From Mesonia algae (GTDB lineage Bacteria; Bacteroidota; Bacteroidia; Flavobacteriales; Flavobacteriaceae): 64,000 nucleotides of DNA. The notes beneath the pieces are model-generated. The model was not told where the DNA came from and searched no databases. It was given only the letters and a program-made list of their open reading frames with translations. Within the stretch, counting starts at the first letter, position 1, and every line of letters begins with the position of its first letter. Where the stretch lies: assembly GCF_003253545.1 (NCBI RefSeq), contig NZ_QKYV01000002.1:62001-126000 (forward strand), in the 5' to 3' direction. Positions 1 to 8,197 of the stretch are shown here, piece by piece. The position numbers and the translations under genes are program-made.

Positions 1-522
1 AACACTGAGTTTGCAAAGAAAATGGCAAAAAAGATCAAAGCTGAAAAGCGAAATCAAGTTCCTCAAGTAGATTTGAATCAGGCTCCGTTAATGGATGTCA
101 ATCAAATCATGAAAATGTTACCACATAGACAACCTATGTTGTTAATAGATAAGATTTTTGAACTAACAGATAATCACGTTTTGGGAACAAAAAATGTGAC
201 TATGAATGAAGAGTTCTTTAAAGGTCACTTCCCAGGAGCTCCAGTTATGCCTGGTGTTCTTATTGTAGAAGCAATGGCCCAAACAGGTGGAATTCTTATT
301 TTAAGTACCGTTCCAGATCCAGAAAATTACTTAACCTATTTTATGAAAATAGATAACGTTAAGTTTAAACAAAAAGTAGTTCCAGGAGATACTCTAATTT
401 TTAGATGTCACTTAATTTCTCCAATTCGAAGAGGGATTTGTCATATGCAAGGTTATGCATATACTAATGGAAAATTATGTGCCGAAGCAGAGTTAATGGC
501 ACAAATAGTAAAATCAAAATAA
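1..522 (+). CDS. LpxC/FabZ bifunctional protein, C-terminal part (FabZ domain)
   Basis: This is the 3-hydroxyacyl-ACP dehydratase domain, which removes water from 3-hydroxyacyl-ACP in fatty acid synthesis. The reading frame is open to the left edge of the window (NTEFAKK precedes the first Met at 22), so the gene starts outside. The segment contains the hot-dog-fold motif LPHRQPMLLID and the catalytic stretch GHFPGAPVMPG with its His. In Bacteroidota this domain is normally the C-terminal half of a fusion whose N-terminal half is LpxC, the zinc deacetylase of lipid A synthesis, and the open frame and the neighbouring lpxA fit that. The LpxC half itself is not visible, so the fusion is inferred. 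The gap to lpxA is 9 bp, so they are probably one operon. Confidence 0.9.
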   Translation, partial: NTEFAKKMAKKIKAEKRNQVPQVDLNQAPLMDVNQIMKMLPHRQPMLLIDKIFELTDNHVLGTKNVTMNEEFFKGHFPGAPVMPGVLIVEAMAQTGGILILSTVPDPENYLTYFMKIDNVKFKQKVVPGDTLIFRCHLISPIRRGICHMQGYAYTNGKLCAEAELMAQIVKSK

Positions 523-531
523 TTTAATTTT

Positions 532-1314
532 ATGAACCAACCTTTGGCATATGTGCACCCAGGTGCAAAAATCGCAAAAAATGTTGTAATTGAGCCTTTT
601 ACAACGATTCATAATAATGTAGTAATAGGAGAAGGAAGTTGGATTGGTTCTAACGTAACCATAATGGAAGGTGCTAGAATTGGTAAGAATGTTAGCATTT
701 TTCCTGGAGCAGTAATTTCTGCAGTTCCACAAGATAAAAAGTTTAATGATGAAGATACGCTTACTATTATTGGAGACAACACTACTATAAGAGAGTGCGT
801 TACCATTAATAGAGGAACTTCAGACCGTATGAAAACGGTTGTAGGAAACAATTGTTGGATTATGGCTTATTGTCATATTGCACACGATTGTATTGTAGGT
901 GACAATTGTATTTTTTCTAATAACAGTACCCTTGCAGGACACATTAATGTAGGAGACTACGTTATTTTAGCGGGGATGACAGCAATACAGCAGTTTTGTA
1001 GTATTGGAAGCCACGCTTTTATAACGGGTGGTTCTTTAGTAAGAAAAGATGTACCTCCATTTGTAAAAGCAGCAAGAGAACCTTTATCATATGTAGGAAT
1101 TAACTCTATAGGCTTACGCCGAAGAGGTTTTACTACCGAAAAGATTAGAGAAGTTCAAGATATATATAGAATTTTATACCAAAAGAATTATAACAACTCT
1201 CAAGCAGTTACTATTATTGAAGCTGAAATGGAAGCTACACCAGAGAGAGATGATATTTTAGAGTTTATCAAAAACTCTCAGCGAGGAATTATGAAAGGTT
1301 ATTTTTCAAACTAA
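532..1314 (+). CDS. lpxA: Acyl-ACP--UDP-N-acetylglucosamine O-acyltransferase
   Basis: This enzyme transfers a 3-hydroxyacyl chain from ACP to UDP-GlcNAc, the first step of lipid A synthesis, in the cytoplasm. The 260 residues are the usual LpxA length. The N-terminal two thirds is a left-handed beta helix of hexapeptide repeats (IGEGSWIGSNV and similar). The motif YCHIAHDCIVG places the catalytic His at about residue 118, matching His125 of the E. coli enzyme. The C-terminal part is helical (TEKIREVQDIYRILY). It follows the FabZ domain by 9 bp and precedes efp by 12 bp, so co-transcription is likely. Confidence 0.97.
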   Translation: MNQPLAYVHPGAKIAKNVVIEPFTTIHNNVVIGEGSWIGSNVTIMEGARIGKNVSIFPGAVISAVPQDKKFNDEDTLTIIGDNTTIRECVTINRGTSDRMKTVVGNNCWIMAYCHIAHDCIVGDNCIFSNNSTLAGHINVGDYVILAGMTAIQQFCSIGSHAFITGGSLVRKDVPPFVKAAREPLSYVGINSIGLRRRGFTTEKIREVQDIYRILYQKNYNNSQAVTIIEAEMEATPERDDILEFIKNSQRGIMKGYFSN

Positions 1315-1326
1315 AAACAAAACAGA

Positions 1327-1893
1327 ATGGCAACGACTAGCGATATTAGAAACGGATTGTGTATTAAATACAATCATGATATATATAAAATTATAGAGTT
1401 TTTACATGTTAAACCAGGAAAAGGTCCAGCATTTGTAAGAACGAAAATGAAAAGTGTTACTAACGGAAAAATTTTAGAAAACACTTTTTCTGCAGGTCAT
1501 AAAATTGAAGATGTTCGTGTAGAAACTCATAAATTTCAATTTTTATATAATGATGGAGAATTTTATCATTTTATGAATACTGAAGATTATACTCAAATTA
1601 GATTATTAGAGTCTGCTTTAGACACTCCTGGATTATTAAAAGAAGGGGAAGTGGTAACAGTAATTATCAATTCAGAAGATAATATGCCGCTTTCTGTAGA
1701 AATGCCACCAAGTGTAATTCTTGAAGTAACACACACAGAACCTGGTGTAAAAGGAAATACAGCAACGAATGCTACAAAACCTGCAACAGTAGAAACTGGT
1801 GCAGAGGTAAACGTTCCACTTTTTATAAATGAGGGAGATAAAATAAAGGTAGAAACCGATAAAGGAACTTACAAAGAACGTATCAAAGAGTAA
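1327..1893 (+). CDS. efp: Elongation factor P
   Basis: EF-P binds stalled ribosomes between the P and E sites and promotes peptide bond formation at polyproline stretches. The 188-residue length is standard. The N-terminal KOW-like domain holds HVKPGKGPAFVRTKMK, with Lys32 at the position that is modified in other EF-Ps. The two OB-type domains follow (NTEDYTQIRLL and the C-terminal INEGDKIKVETDKGTYKERI). It lies between lpxA and lpxD with gaps of 12 and 6 bp, so translation and lipid A genes appear to share a transcript. Whether the Lys is modified here cannot be read from this window. Confidence 0.97.
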   Translation: MATTSDIRNGLCIKYNHDIYKIIEFLHVKPGKGPAFVRTKMKSVTNGKILENTFSAGHKIEDVRVETHKFQFLYNDGEFYHFMNTEDYTQIRLLESALDTPGLLKEGEVVTVIINSEDNMPLSVEMPPSVILEVTHTEPGVKGNTATNATKPATVETGAEVNVPLFINEGDKIKVETDKGTYKERIKE

Positions 1894-1899
1894 TTTGAG

Positions 1900-2835
1900 A
1901 TGAATTTCCCTCAACAACATACCCTTCAGCAAATTGCCACAATTATTCAGTCAGAGTTTGTAGGCGATAAAGATTTTCCTGTATGGGGAATGAATGAGAT
2001 CCATGTCGTTAGGGAAGGAGATATTGTATTTGTAGATCATCCAAAATACTACGATAAAGCTTTAAATTCCGCTGCGACGGTAATTCTTATCAATAAGAAC
2101 GTAGAATGTCCAAAAGGAAAAGCTTTATTAATTTCAGACGATCCATTTAGAGATTTTAATAAACTCACAACGTTTTTTAAACCCTTTAAAAATTCTACTC
2201 AACAAATTTCAGCTTCCGCGGAAGTAGGAGAGAGAACAACCATTCAGCCAAATGTATTTATTGGTAATCACGTTCGCATTGGTAAGAATTGTATTATTCA
2301 TTCTAATGTGAGTATTTATGATCATACGTTTATAGGCGATAATGTTACCATACATGCAGGAACTGTTTTAGGTGGTGATGCTTTTTATTACAAAAACAGA
2401 CCTGAAGGTTTTGATAAATTAAAATCTGGAGGGAAAGTGGTTATTGAAGATAACGTAGATATAGGAGCTGCTTGTACTATTGATAGAGGAGTAACTGGAG
2501 AAACTACAATTGGTGAAGGTTCTAAAATAGATAATCAAGTACAGATAGGTCATGATACGATAATTGGTAAGAAGTGTTTGATAGCTTCTCAAGTAGGTAT
2601 TGCTGGTTGTGTAGTTATAGAAGATGAAGTGACTATATGGGGACAAGTAGGGATTACTAGCGGAATTATTATTGGTAAAAAAGCAGTTATTTCCGCGCAA
2701 AGCGGAGTAAGTAAATCACTTGCGGGAAATACTTCTTATTTTGGGACGCCAGCAGACAGTTTTAGAAAAAAATATAAAGAAATTGCTTCTATACGCTTAA
2801 TACCAAGTTTAATTGAAAAAATAGATAAGTTGTAA
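1900..2835 (+). CDS. lpxD: UDP-3-O-acylglucosamine N-acyltransferase (LpxD-type)
   Basis: LpxD adds the second 3-hydroxyacyl chain, N-linked, to UDP-3-O-acyl-glucosamine in lipid A synthesis. The 311-residue protein has an N-terminal uridine-binding-type domain (about residues 1-100) followed by hexapeptide repeats (VFIGNHVRIGKNCIIHSNVSIY) forming a left-handed helix. QIGHDTIIGKKCLIASQVGIAG carries the expected catalytic His. Bacteroidota often carry more than one lpxD-like gene, so this may be the second, shorter paralogue rather than the sole LpxD. It ends by overlapping the next ATG by one base, suggesting translational coupling. Confidence 0.82.
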   Translation: MNFPQQHTLQQIATIIQSEFVGDKDFPVWGMNEIHVVREGDIVFVDHPKYYDKALNSAATVILINKNVECPKGKALLISDDPFRDFNKLTTFFKPFKNSTQQISASAEVGERTTIQPNVFIGNHVRIGKNCIIHSNVSIYDHTFIGDNVTIHAGTVLGGDAFYYKNRPEGFDKLKSGGKVVIEDNVDIGAACTIDRGVTGETTIGEGSKIDNQVQIGHDTIIGKKCLIASQVGIAGCVVIEDEVTIWGQVGITSGIIIGKKAVISAQSGVSKSLAGNTSYFGTPADSFRKKYKEIASIRLIPSLIEKIDKL

Positions 2836-3248
2836 TGATGAAACAAGCTAAGGATATTGTTAGAGAATTTTATGATTCAGATATAGCAAATGATGCATCA
2901 ATCATAGAAAAATACTTTCACCCAAATGCTGTTTTAACGTGGAATGGAATTGAAGGTCTTACTAATCTAGGTTTTGATAAAATTTCTGACTTTTTCGCAG
3001 ATATTAGAAAAAACTATAAAGAACTTAAAATTGAAGTAAGTCACTTACTTCAAGACAATGATACTGTAACCATTCGTTATAAGTATTATGTGCATCCTAT
3101 AGAGAATCCTGATGAAGAAATAGGAATTGCTCATTTTATTTGTATTTGGGAGATTAAAGATGAAAAATTATACCGAGGATATCAAGTAAGTCAGCCTTTT
3201 AAGGATCAAGACGAAAAAGATAATTCTTATGAGAAGGTAAAAGCCTAA
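2835..3248 (+). CDS. NTF2-like / SnoaL-type small protein
   Basis: This 137-residue protein has the look of the NTF2/SnoaL cone fold: an N-terminal helix (AKDIVREFYDSDIANDASIIEKYFHPNAVLTWNG) followed by beta strands ending in the recurring ...ICIWEIKDEKLYRGYQVSQP pattern. No catalytic residues can be assigned, and the substrate is unknown. Its ATG overlaps the lpxD stop by one base, so it is translated with the lipid A genes, and a proposed promoter for sucD follows. It could be an isomerase-like enzyme or a binding protein. Confidence 0.7.
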   Translation: MMKQAKDIVREFYDSDIANDASIIEKYFHPNAVLTWNGIEGLTNLGFDKISDFFADIRKNYKELKIEVSHLLQDNDTVTIRYKYYVHPIENPDEEIGIAHFICIWEIKDEKLYRGYQVSQPFKDQDEKDNSYEKVKA

Positions 3249-3276
3249 TTTTTTTTCAAAGCTGTAGTAAAAAAGT

Positions 3277-3284
3277 TACCTTTG
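3277..3284 (+). promoter_or_regulatory. Probable -7 box of sucD promoter
   Basis: TACCTTTG matches the Bacteroidota -7 consensus TAnnTTTG and lies 69 bp before the sucD ATG, just after the upstream gene stops. The expected -33 TTG is only approximated (TTC at the right spacing), so this is a partial match. Confidence 0.45.
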
Positions 3285-3352
3285 CGCAGCTACTTATAAA
3301 ATAAGACGTAGTAAACTGAAATAGAAAACAATTAATAAAACCAACTAGTAAA

Positions 3353-4225
3353 ATGAGTGTTTTAGTAAATAAAGATTCAAATATAATCGTTCAAGGTTTT
3401 ACCGGAAGTGAAGGAACTTTTCACGCTGAACAAATGATTGAATACGGTACAAATGTAGTAGGTGGAGTTACTCCAGGAAAAGGAGGGCAAAAACACCTAG
3501 ACAAGCCTGTTTTTAATACTGTAGCCGAAGCGGTGAAAGAAGTTAATGCAGATACTACTATTATTTTTGTACCACCAGCTTTTGCAGCAGATGCTATTAT
3601 GGAAGCAGCAGACGCAGGTATTAAAGTAATCATTACCATTACAGAAGGTATTCCCGTTGCAGATATGATTAAAGCTGCAGAATATATTAAAGATAAAGAA
3701 TGTAGATTAATAGGTCCTAACTGTCCAGGTGTAATTACTCCAGGTGAAGCTAAAGTTGGTATTATGCCAGGTTTTGTTTTCAAGAAAGGAAAAGTAGGAA
3801 TTGTATCTAAATCTGGTACATTAACTTATGAAGCTGCAGACCAAGTTGTAAAACAAGGATTAGGTATAACTACTGCCATAGGTATTGGTGGAGATCCAAT
3901 TATTGGGACTACAACAAAAGAAGCTGTTGAGTTATTGATTAATGACGAAGAGACTGAATGTGTTGTAATGATCGGAGAAATTGGAGGTCAATTAGAAGCA
4001 GATGCTGCAGAGTGGTACAAAGCAAGTGGTTCTAAAAAGCCAATCGTAGGTTTTATCGCAGGAGAAACTGCTCCAGCAGGAAGAACCATGGGACACGCAG
4101 GAGCTATTGTAGGAGGTAGTGAAGATACGGCTCAAGCTAAAAAGAAAATTATGAGAGAATGTGGTATTCACGTAGTAGATTCTCCAGCAGAAATAGGTAA
4201 AAAAGTAGCTGAAGTATTAGGTTAA
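3353..4225 (+). CDS. sucD: Succinate--CoA ligase, ADP-forming, alpha subunit
   Basis: SucD with SucC converts succinyl-CoA to succinate with nucleotide phosphorylation in the TCA cycle. The 290 residues match the family. The N-terminal CoA-binding domain reads [43 protein letters not shown] is the family signature, and [12 protein letters not shown] holds the phospho-acceptor His at about residue 248. The beta subunit gene sucC is not in this window. It has its own probable promoter and a strong terminator after it, so it looks monocistronic. Confidence 0.97.
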   Translation: MSVLVNKDSNIIVQGFTGSEGTFHAEQMIEYGTNVVGGVTPGKGGQKHLDKPVFNTVAEAVKEVNADTTIIFVPPAFAADAIMEAADAGIKVIITITEGIPVADMIKAAEYIKDKECRLIGPNCPGVITPGEAKVGIMPGFVFKKGKVGIVSKSGTLTYEAADQVVKQGLGITTAIGIGGDPIIGTTTKEAVELLINDEETECVVMIGEIGGQLEADAAEWYKASGSKKPIVGFIAGETAPAGRTMGHAGAIVGGSEDTAQAKKKIMRECGIHVVDSPAEIGKKVAEVLG

Positions 4226-4264
4226 TATAAAATTTGTTAAATTTTAACAAATTTACTTTATATA

Positions 4265-4304
4265 AAAGTTCGTTAGTAAGTATTTACTAACGAACTTTTT
4301 TTAT
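4265..4304 (+). terminator. Rho-independent terminator after sucD
   Basis: Two 15-base arms (4265-4279 and 4284-4298) are perfectly complementary with a 4-base GTAT loop, followed by a T run. It lies 39 bp after the sucD stop. Confidence 0.9.
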
Positions 4305-4337
4305 TTTTAACCATCTCTTAACAAATTATTTAAAATA

Positions 4338-7316
4338 ATGAAAAAAATCTATTTACCATTTTTTCTTTTCTTATCTAGTTTAGCAATTATCAGTTGTGGC
4401 GAAAAGAAAGAAAATGAAACTTCAGATGAAAATAAGTATCAGCATACAGATGATGCGGGATTTGCTTATCAAACATTTAAAGACGACCCTACAGGACTTA
4501 GACTGTATACCTTAGACAACGGACTTAAAGTTTATTTAGGGAAAAATGAAGAAGAACCTAAAATTCAAACTTTAATTGCTGTAAGAGCTGGCTCTACTTA
4601 TGATCCTGCAGATAATACAGGATTGGCTCATTACTTAGAGCATATGGTTTTTAAAGGAACCCATAAAATTGGAACCCAAGATTGGGAAAAAGAAAAAGTA
4701 CTCTTAGACAGTATTTCAGATCTATATGAAATGCATAAAGCTGAAAAAGACGAGGAGAAAAAACTGAATCTTTATAAACAAATAGATAGTGTTTCTCAAA
4801 AAGCTTCAGAATATTCTATTGCTAATGAATATGATAAAATGGTAGCCTCTTTGGGAGCAGAGGGTACGAATGCATTTACTTCTAATGAACAAACGGTTTA
4901 TGTAAATAAAATTCCTTCAAATGAATTAAATAAATGGTTACAAGTAGAAAGTGAACGTTTTAGTACATTAGTTTTACGTTTATTCCATACAGAATTAGAA
5001 GCGGTTTATGAAGAATTTAATCGCGGTCAAGATAGCGATGGTCGTAAGCAATACCAAGCTACCTTAGAAGGTTTGTTCCCAACTCACCCTTATGGTACGC
5101 AAAGCACCATTGGTAAGTCTGAACATTTAAAAAATCCATCTATGGAAGCTATTCATAATTATTTCAATACTTATTACGTGCCAAATAATATGGCAGTGGT
5201 TTTGGTAGGGGATATAGATTTTGATGGAACTATAAAAAAAGTAAATGACGCTTTTGGAAGCTATGAGAAGAAGGAGGTTACTCATCCAACATTTAAGAAA
5301 GAACAACCTATTACCTCTCCAATAGAAAAGGAAGTTTTTGGACCAACATCAGAGTCGGTGTATGTTGCGTTTAGAACTGGAGGAATAGGTAGCAAGGATG
5401 AAAAAATAGTAACTTTAATCGATTATATTTTAGCAAATTCTCAAGCGGGTTTAATCGATTTAGATTTAAATCAGCAGCAAAAAGTACAAAATGCATCTTC
5501 GTTTACAAACTTTGATAACGATTACGGTTTTCATCTCCTTTACGGAATGCCAAAAGCAAACCAAACACTAGAAGAAGTTCAAGCTTTACTCTTAGAAGAA
5601 GTTGAAAAAATAAAAAAGGGAGAGTTTGATGATTGGTTGATAGAAGCGGTTATTAATGATTTAAAACTTTCAGAAATTCGTGAATATGAAAATGCTTCAT
5701 CTACAGCTTACGCCTATATGGATGCTTTTATACATTTTCAAGATTGGCAGTCTAGATTAGATTTTATAGAAGGTTTAAAATCAGTTACTAAAGAAGAACT
5801 AGTAAATTATGCTAACGAGCACTACAACGACAATTATGTTGCCGTATATAAACGTAAAGGAGAAGATGCAAACATCGCTAAAGTTGAAAACCCAGGAATA
5901 ACTCCAGTAAAATTAAATCGCGATAAGCAATCTGTATTCATTCAAAATTTTAACAAAGAAGAATCTCCTGCCTTAGAGCCACAATATATTGACTATAAAA
6001 AAGCTATAGGAAATTCAGAAACCAAAAACGGATTACCCGTAGCTTACATAGAAAATGAAAACAATGATTTGTTCAACTTGTACTTTATTTTTGATATGGG
6101 TCAAGATAACGACAAAGAAATTTCTCTAGCTGCTGGTTATCTAGATTATTTAGGAACAAATAAGTTATCACCCGAGCAAGTAAAACAAGAATTCTATAAA
6201 TTAGGAATTAATTATTCTGTAAACTCAGGAACAGATAAAACTTACGTTGGTTTATCTGGTTTAAAAGAGAATTTACCAGCAGGTTTATCACTTCTAGAAG
6301 ATCTTTGGCAAAATGCGGAAGCTAATCAAGAAACCTATGACAAGTATGTAGAGCAGATTTTAAAAGGTCGTGAAGATAATAAAACACAAAAAGGAAATAT
6401 TTTATTTAACGGATTAATGAACTACGGTAAATATGGAGAAGAATCTAGGTTAAGAGATATTTATTCAGCTGCTGAATTAAAATCTAAAGACCCACAAGAA
6501 TTGGTTCAGAAAGTTAAAGATTTACGTAATTACAAACAACGTATTTTTTATTACGGAAAAGATTTAGATAAGGCCATTACTTCTTTAGATAAAGAACACC
6601 AATTGCCAAGTGAATTAAAGGAATACCCAGAAGCTAAAAAGTTTAATGAGGTAGAAACTGGCGGTAAAGTGTACTTTGTAGATTACGATATGGTGCAAAG
6701 TGAAATGGTTTTCTTAGCAAAAGGAGATAAATTTGATGCTGAAAATATGGCAGCAACCGAATTGTTTAATACCTATTTTGGTAGCGGTCTTTCCTCTATT
6801 GTTTTTCAAGAAATTAGAGAATCAAAATCTTTAGCTTACTCTGCCTATTCATCTTACCAAATGGCAAATGAAAAGGAAAAGCCAAATTATGTAATGGCTT
6901 ATATAGGGACTCAAGCCAACAAGATGCCACAAGCCGTAGATGCCATGATGGAGTTAATGACCAATATGCCAGAAGCTGAAGAGCAATTTCAGTCGGCTAA
7001 AGAAGCGGCGTTAAAACAAATTGCTGCTAATAGAATTACTAAAACATCTATTTTCTGGAATTATGAAAGTTTAAAGAAAAGAGGCTTAGAGGAAGATTAT
7101 AGAAAAGAAATGTACAATACTATTAAAGGCATGTCTTTAGAAGATTTAAAAACTTTCTTCAACAACAATATTAAAGGACAAGAATATAATGTATTAGTAA
7201 TAGGAAACAAGAAAGATGTAGATATGCAATCGCTTTCTAAACTAGGGAAAGTAGAAGAATTAGATGTAGATTATTTGTTTAACTATGAAAAATCTGGAGA
7301 TAAATTAAAGTTATAA
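4338..7316 (+). CDS. M16 family zinc metallopeptidase, lipoprotein
   Basis: This is a pitrilysin-type peptidase with two halves joined in one 992-residue chain. A lipoprotein signal ends at Cys20 (AIISC), so the protein is probably anchored in an envelope membrane. The active N-terminal half has the inverted zinc motif HYLEH at residues 98-102, with a further acidic region ELEAVYEEFNRGQ about 75 residues later as expected for the third ligand. The C-terminal half (from about 540) lacks a zinc motif and contains SLAYSAYSSYQ, typical of the inactive partner domain. Substrate is unknown; degradation of peptides in the periplasm is the usual guess. Terminators on both sides make it a single-gene unit. 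Confidence 0.93.
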   Translation: MKKIYLPFFLFLSSLAIISCGEKKENETSDENKYQHTDDAGFAYQTFKDDPTGLRLYTLDNGLKVYLGKNEEEPKIQTLIAVRAGSTYDPADNTGLAHYLEHMVFKGTHKIGTQDWEKEKVLLDSISDLYEMHKAEKDEEKKLNLYKQIDSVSQKASEYSIANEYDKMVASLGAEGTNAFTSNEQTVYVNKIPSNELNKWLQVESERFSTLVLRLFHTELEAVYEEFNRGQDSDGRKQYQATLEGLFPTHPYGTQSTIGKSEHLKNPSMEAIHNYFNTYYVPNNMAVVLVGDIDFDGTIKKVNDAFGSYEKKEVTHPTFKKEQPITSPIEKEVFGPTSESVYVAFRTGGIGSKDEKIVTLIDYILANSQAGLIDLDLNQQQKVQNASSFTNFDNDYGFHLLYGMPKANQTLEEVQALLLEEVEKIKKGEFDDWLIEAVINDLKLSEIREYENASSTAYAYMDAFIHFQDWQSRLDFIEGLKSVTKEELVNYANEHYNDNYVAVYKRKGEDANIAKVENPGITPVKLNRDKQSVFIQNFNKEESPALEPQYIDYKKAIGNSETKNGLPVAYIENENNDLFNLYFIFDMGQDNDKEISLAAGYLDYLGTNKLSPEQVKQEFYKLGINYSVNSGTDKTYVGLSGLKENLPAGLSLLEDLWQNAEANQETYDKYVEQILKGREDNKTQKGNILFNGLMNYGKYGEESRLRDIYSAAELKSKDPQELVQKVKDLRNYKQRIFYYGKDLDKAITSLDKEHQLPSELKEYPEAKKFNEVETGGKVYFVDYDMVQSEMVFLAKGDKFDAENMAATELFNTYFGSGLSSIVFQEIRESKSLAYSAYSSYQMANEKEKPNYVMAYIGTQANKMPQAVDAMMELMTNMPEAEEQFQSAKEAALKQIAANRITKTSIFWNYESLKKRGLEEDYRKEMYNTIKGMSLEDLKTFFNNNIKGQEYNVLVIGNKKDVDMQSLSKLGKVEELDVDYLFNYEKSGDKLKL

Positions 7317-7337
7317 ATATAACTCCTTACAAATATG

Positions 7338-7369
7338 AAAACCTCTTGAAATCTCAAGAGGTTTTTTTA
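7338..7369 (+). terminator. Rho-independent terminator after M16 peptidase gene
   Basis: Arms 7338-7349 and 7354-7365 (AAAACCTCTTGA and its complement) pair perfectly over 12 bp with a 4-base loop and run into a T tract. Confidence 0.9.
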
Positions 7370-7390
7370 TGCCTTCCCGCTATAGTTGCT

Positions 7391-7398
7391 TATATTTG
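7391..7398 (+). promoter_or_regulatory. -7 box of the fabG-like gene
   Basis: TATATTTG is an exact TAnnTTTG match 29 bp upstream of the ATG at 7428. It argues against a longer TTG-started reading frame from 7386, whose first codons would lie inside this box. No clear -33 TTG is present at the usual distance. Confidence 0.5.
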
Positions 7399-7427
7399 AG
7401 GCTAGGTTATTAATTACACCATCAACT

Positions 7428-8174
7428 ATGAAATTATTAGAAGGAAAAAATGCAATTATTACTGGAGCTAGTAGAGGAATAGGTAAAGGAATTGCCATGA
7501 TATTTGCTCAGCACGGCGCAAATGTAGCTTTTACTTATAGTTCTTCTGTAGAAGCAGCTCAAGATTTAGAAAAAGAATTAACCGATTTAGGGATTAAAGC
7601 AAAAGGTTACAAAAGTAATGCAGCCAATTTTGAAGATGCTCAGAAACTAATAGAAGACGTAAATAAAGACTTTTCTAGTATAGATATTTTAGTAAATAAT
7701 GCAGGGATTACCAAAGACAATTTGTTAATGCGTATGACCGAAGAAGATTTTGATAAAGTTATAGAAGTTAACTTAAAATCAATTTTTAACATGACTAAAG
7801 CAGTACAGCGTACTATGCTTAAGCAACGTAAAGGAAGCATTATTAATATGAGTTCTGTAGTTGGAGTAAAAGGAAATGCAGGCCAAGCAAATTATGCAGC
7901 TTCTAAAGCAGGTATGATTGGTTTTTCTAAATCTATGGCTTTAGAATTAGGTTCTCGTAACATTAGAACTAATGTTATTGCGCCAGGATTTATTGAAACA
8001 GAAATGACTGCAAAACTTGACGAAAAAACGGTTGAAGGTTGGAGAAATGCTATTCCTTTAAAACGAGGAGGTAGCCCAGAAGACATAGCTAATGCTTGCG
8101 TATTTTTAGGTAGTGACCTTAGTGGTTACATTACAGGACAAGTATTAAATGTAGATGGCGGTATGCTTACCTAA
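7428..8174 (+). CDS. fabG: 3-oxoacyl-ACP reductase FabG-type SDR
   Basis: FabG reduces 3-oxoacyl-ACP with NADPH in fatty acid elongation. From the ATG at 7428 the protein is 248 residues, the usual FabG length. It has the Rossmann motif TGASRGIG at residues 12-19, NNAG, the catalytic Ser region INMSSVVG and NYAASKAG with the Tyr-Lys pair, and ends with the classic VDGGM. An in-frame extension to 7386 (TTG) exists, but it overlaps a promoter box and lacks family support. SDRs are promiscuous, so another 3-hydroxyacyl substrate is possible, but the match to FabG is close. Confidence 0.9.
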   Translation: MKLLEGKNAIITGASRGIGKGIAMIFAQHGANVAFTYSSSVEAAQDLEKELTDLGIKAKGYKSNAANFEDAQKLIEDVNKDFSSIDILVNNAGITKDNLLMRMTEEDFDKVIEVNLKSIFNMTKAVQRTMLKQRKGSIINMSSVVGVKGNAGQANYAASKAGMIGFSKSMALELGSRNIRTNVIAPGFIETEMTAKLDEKTVEGWRNAIPLKRGGSPEDIANACVFLGSDLSGYITGQVLNVDGGMLT

Positions 8175-8197
8175 CCAATCAATTATAAAGTAACTTA

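Noticed and set aside
7386-7427. Longer fabG start at TTG
   Set aside because: The added codons overlap the -7 box and lack family support; the ATG at 7428 gives normal FabG length.
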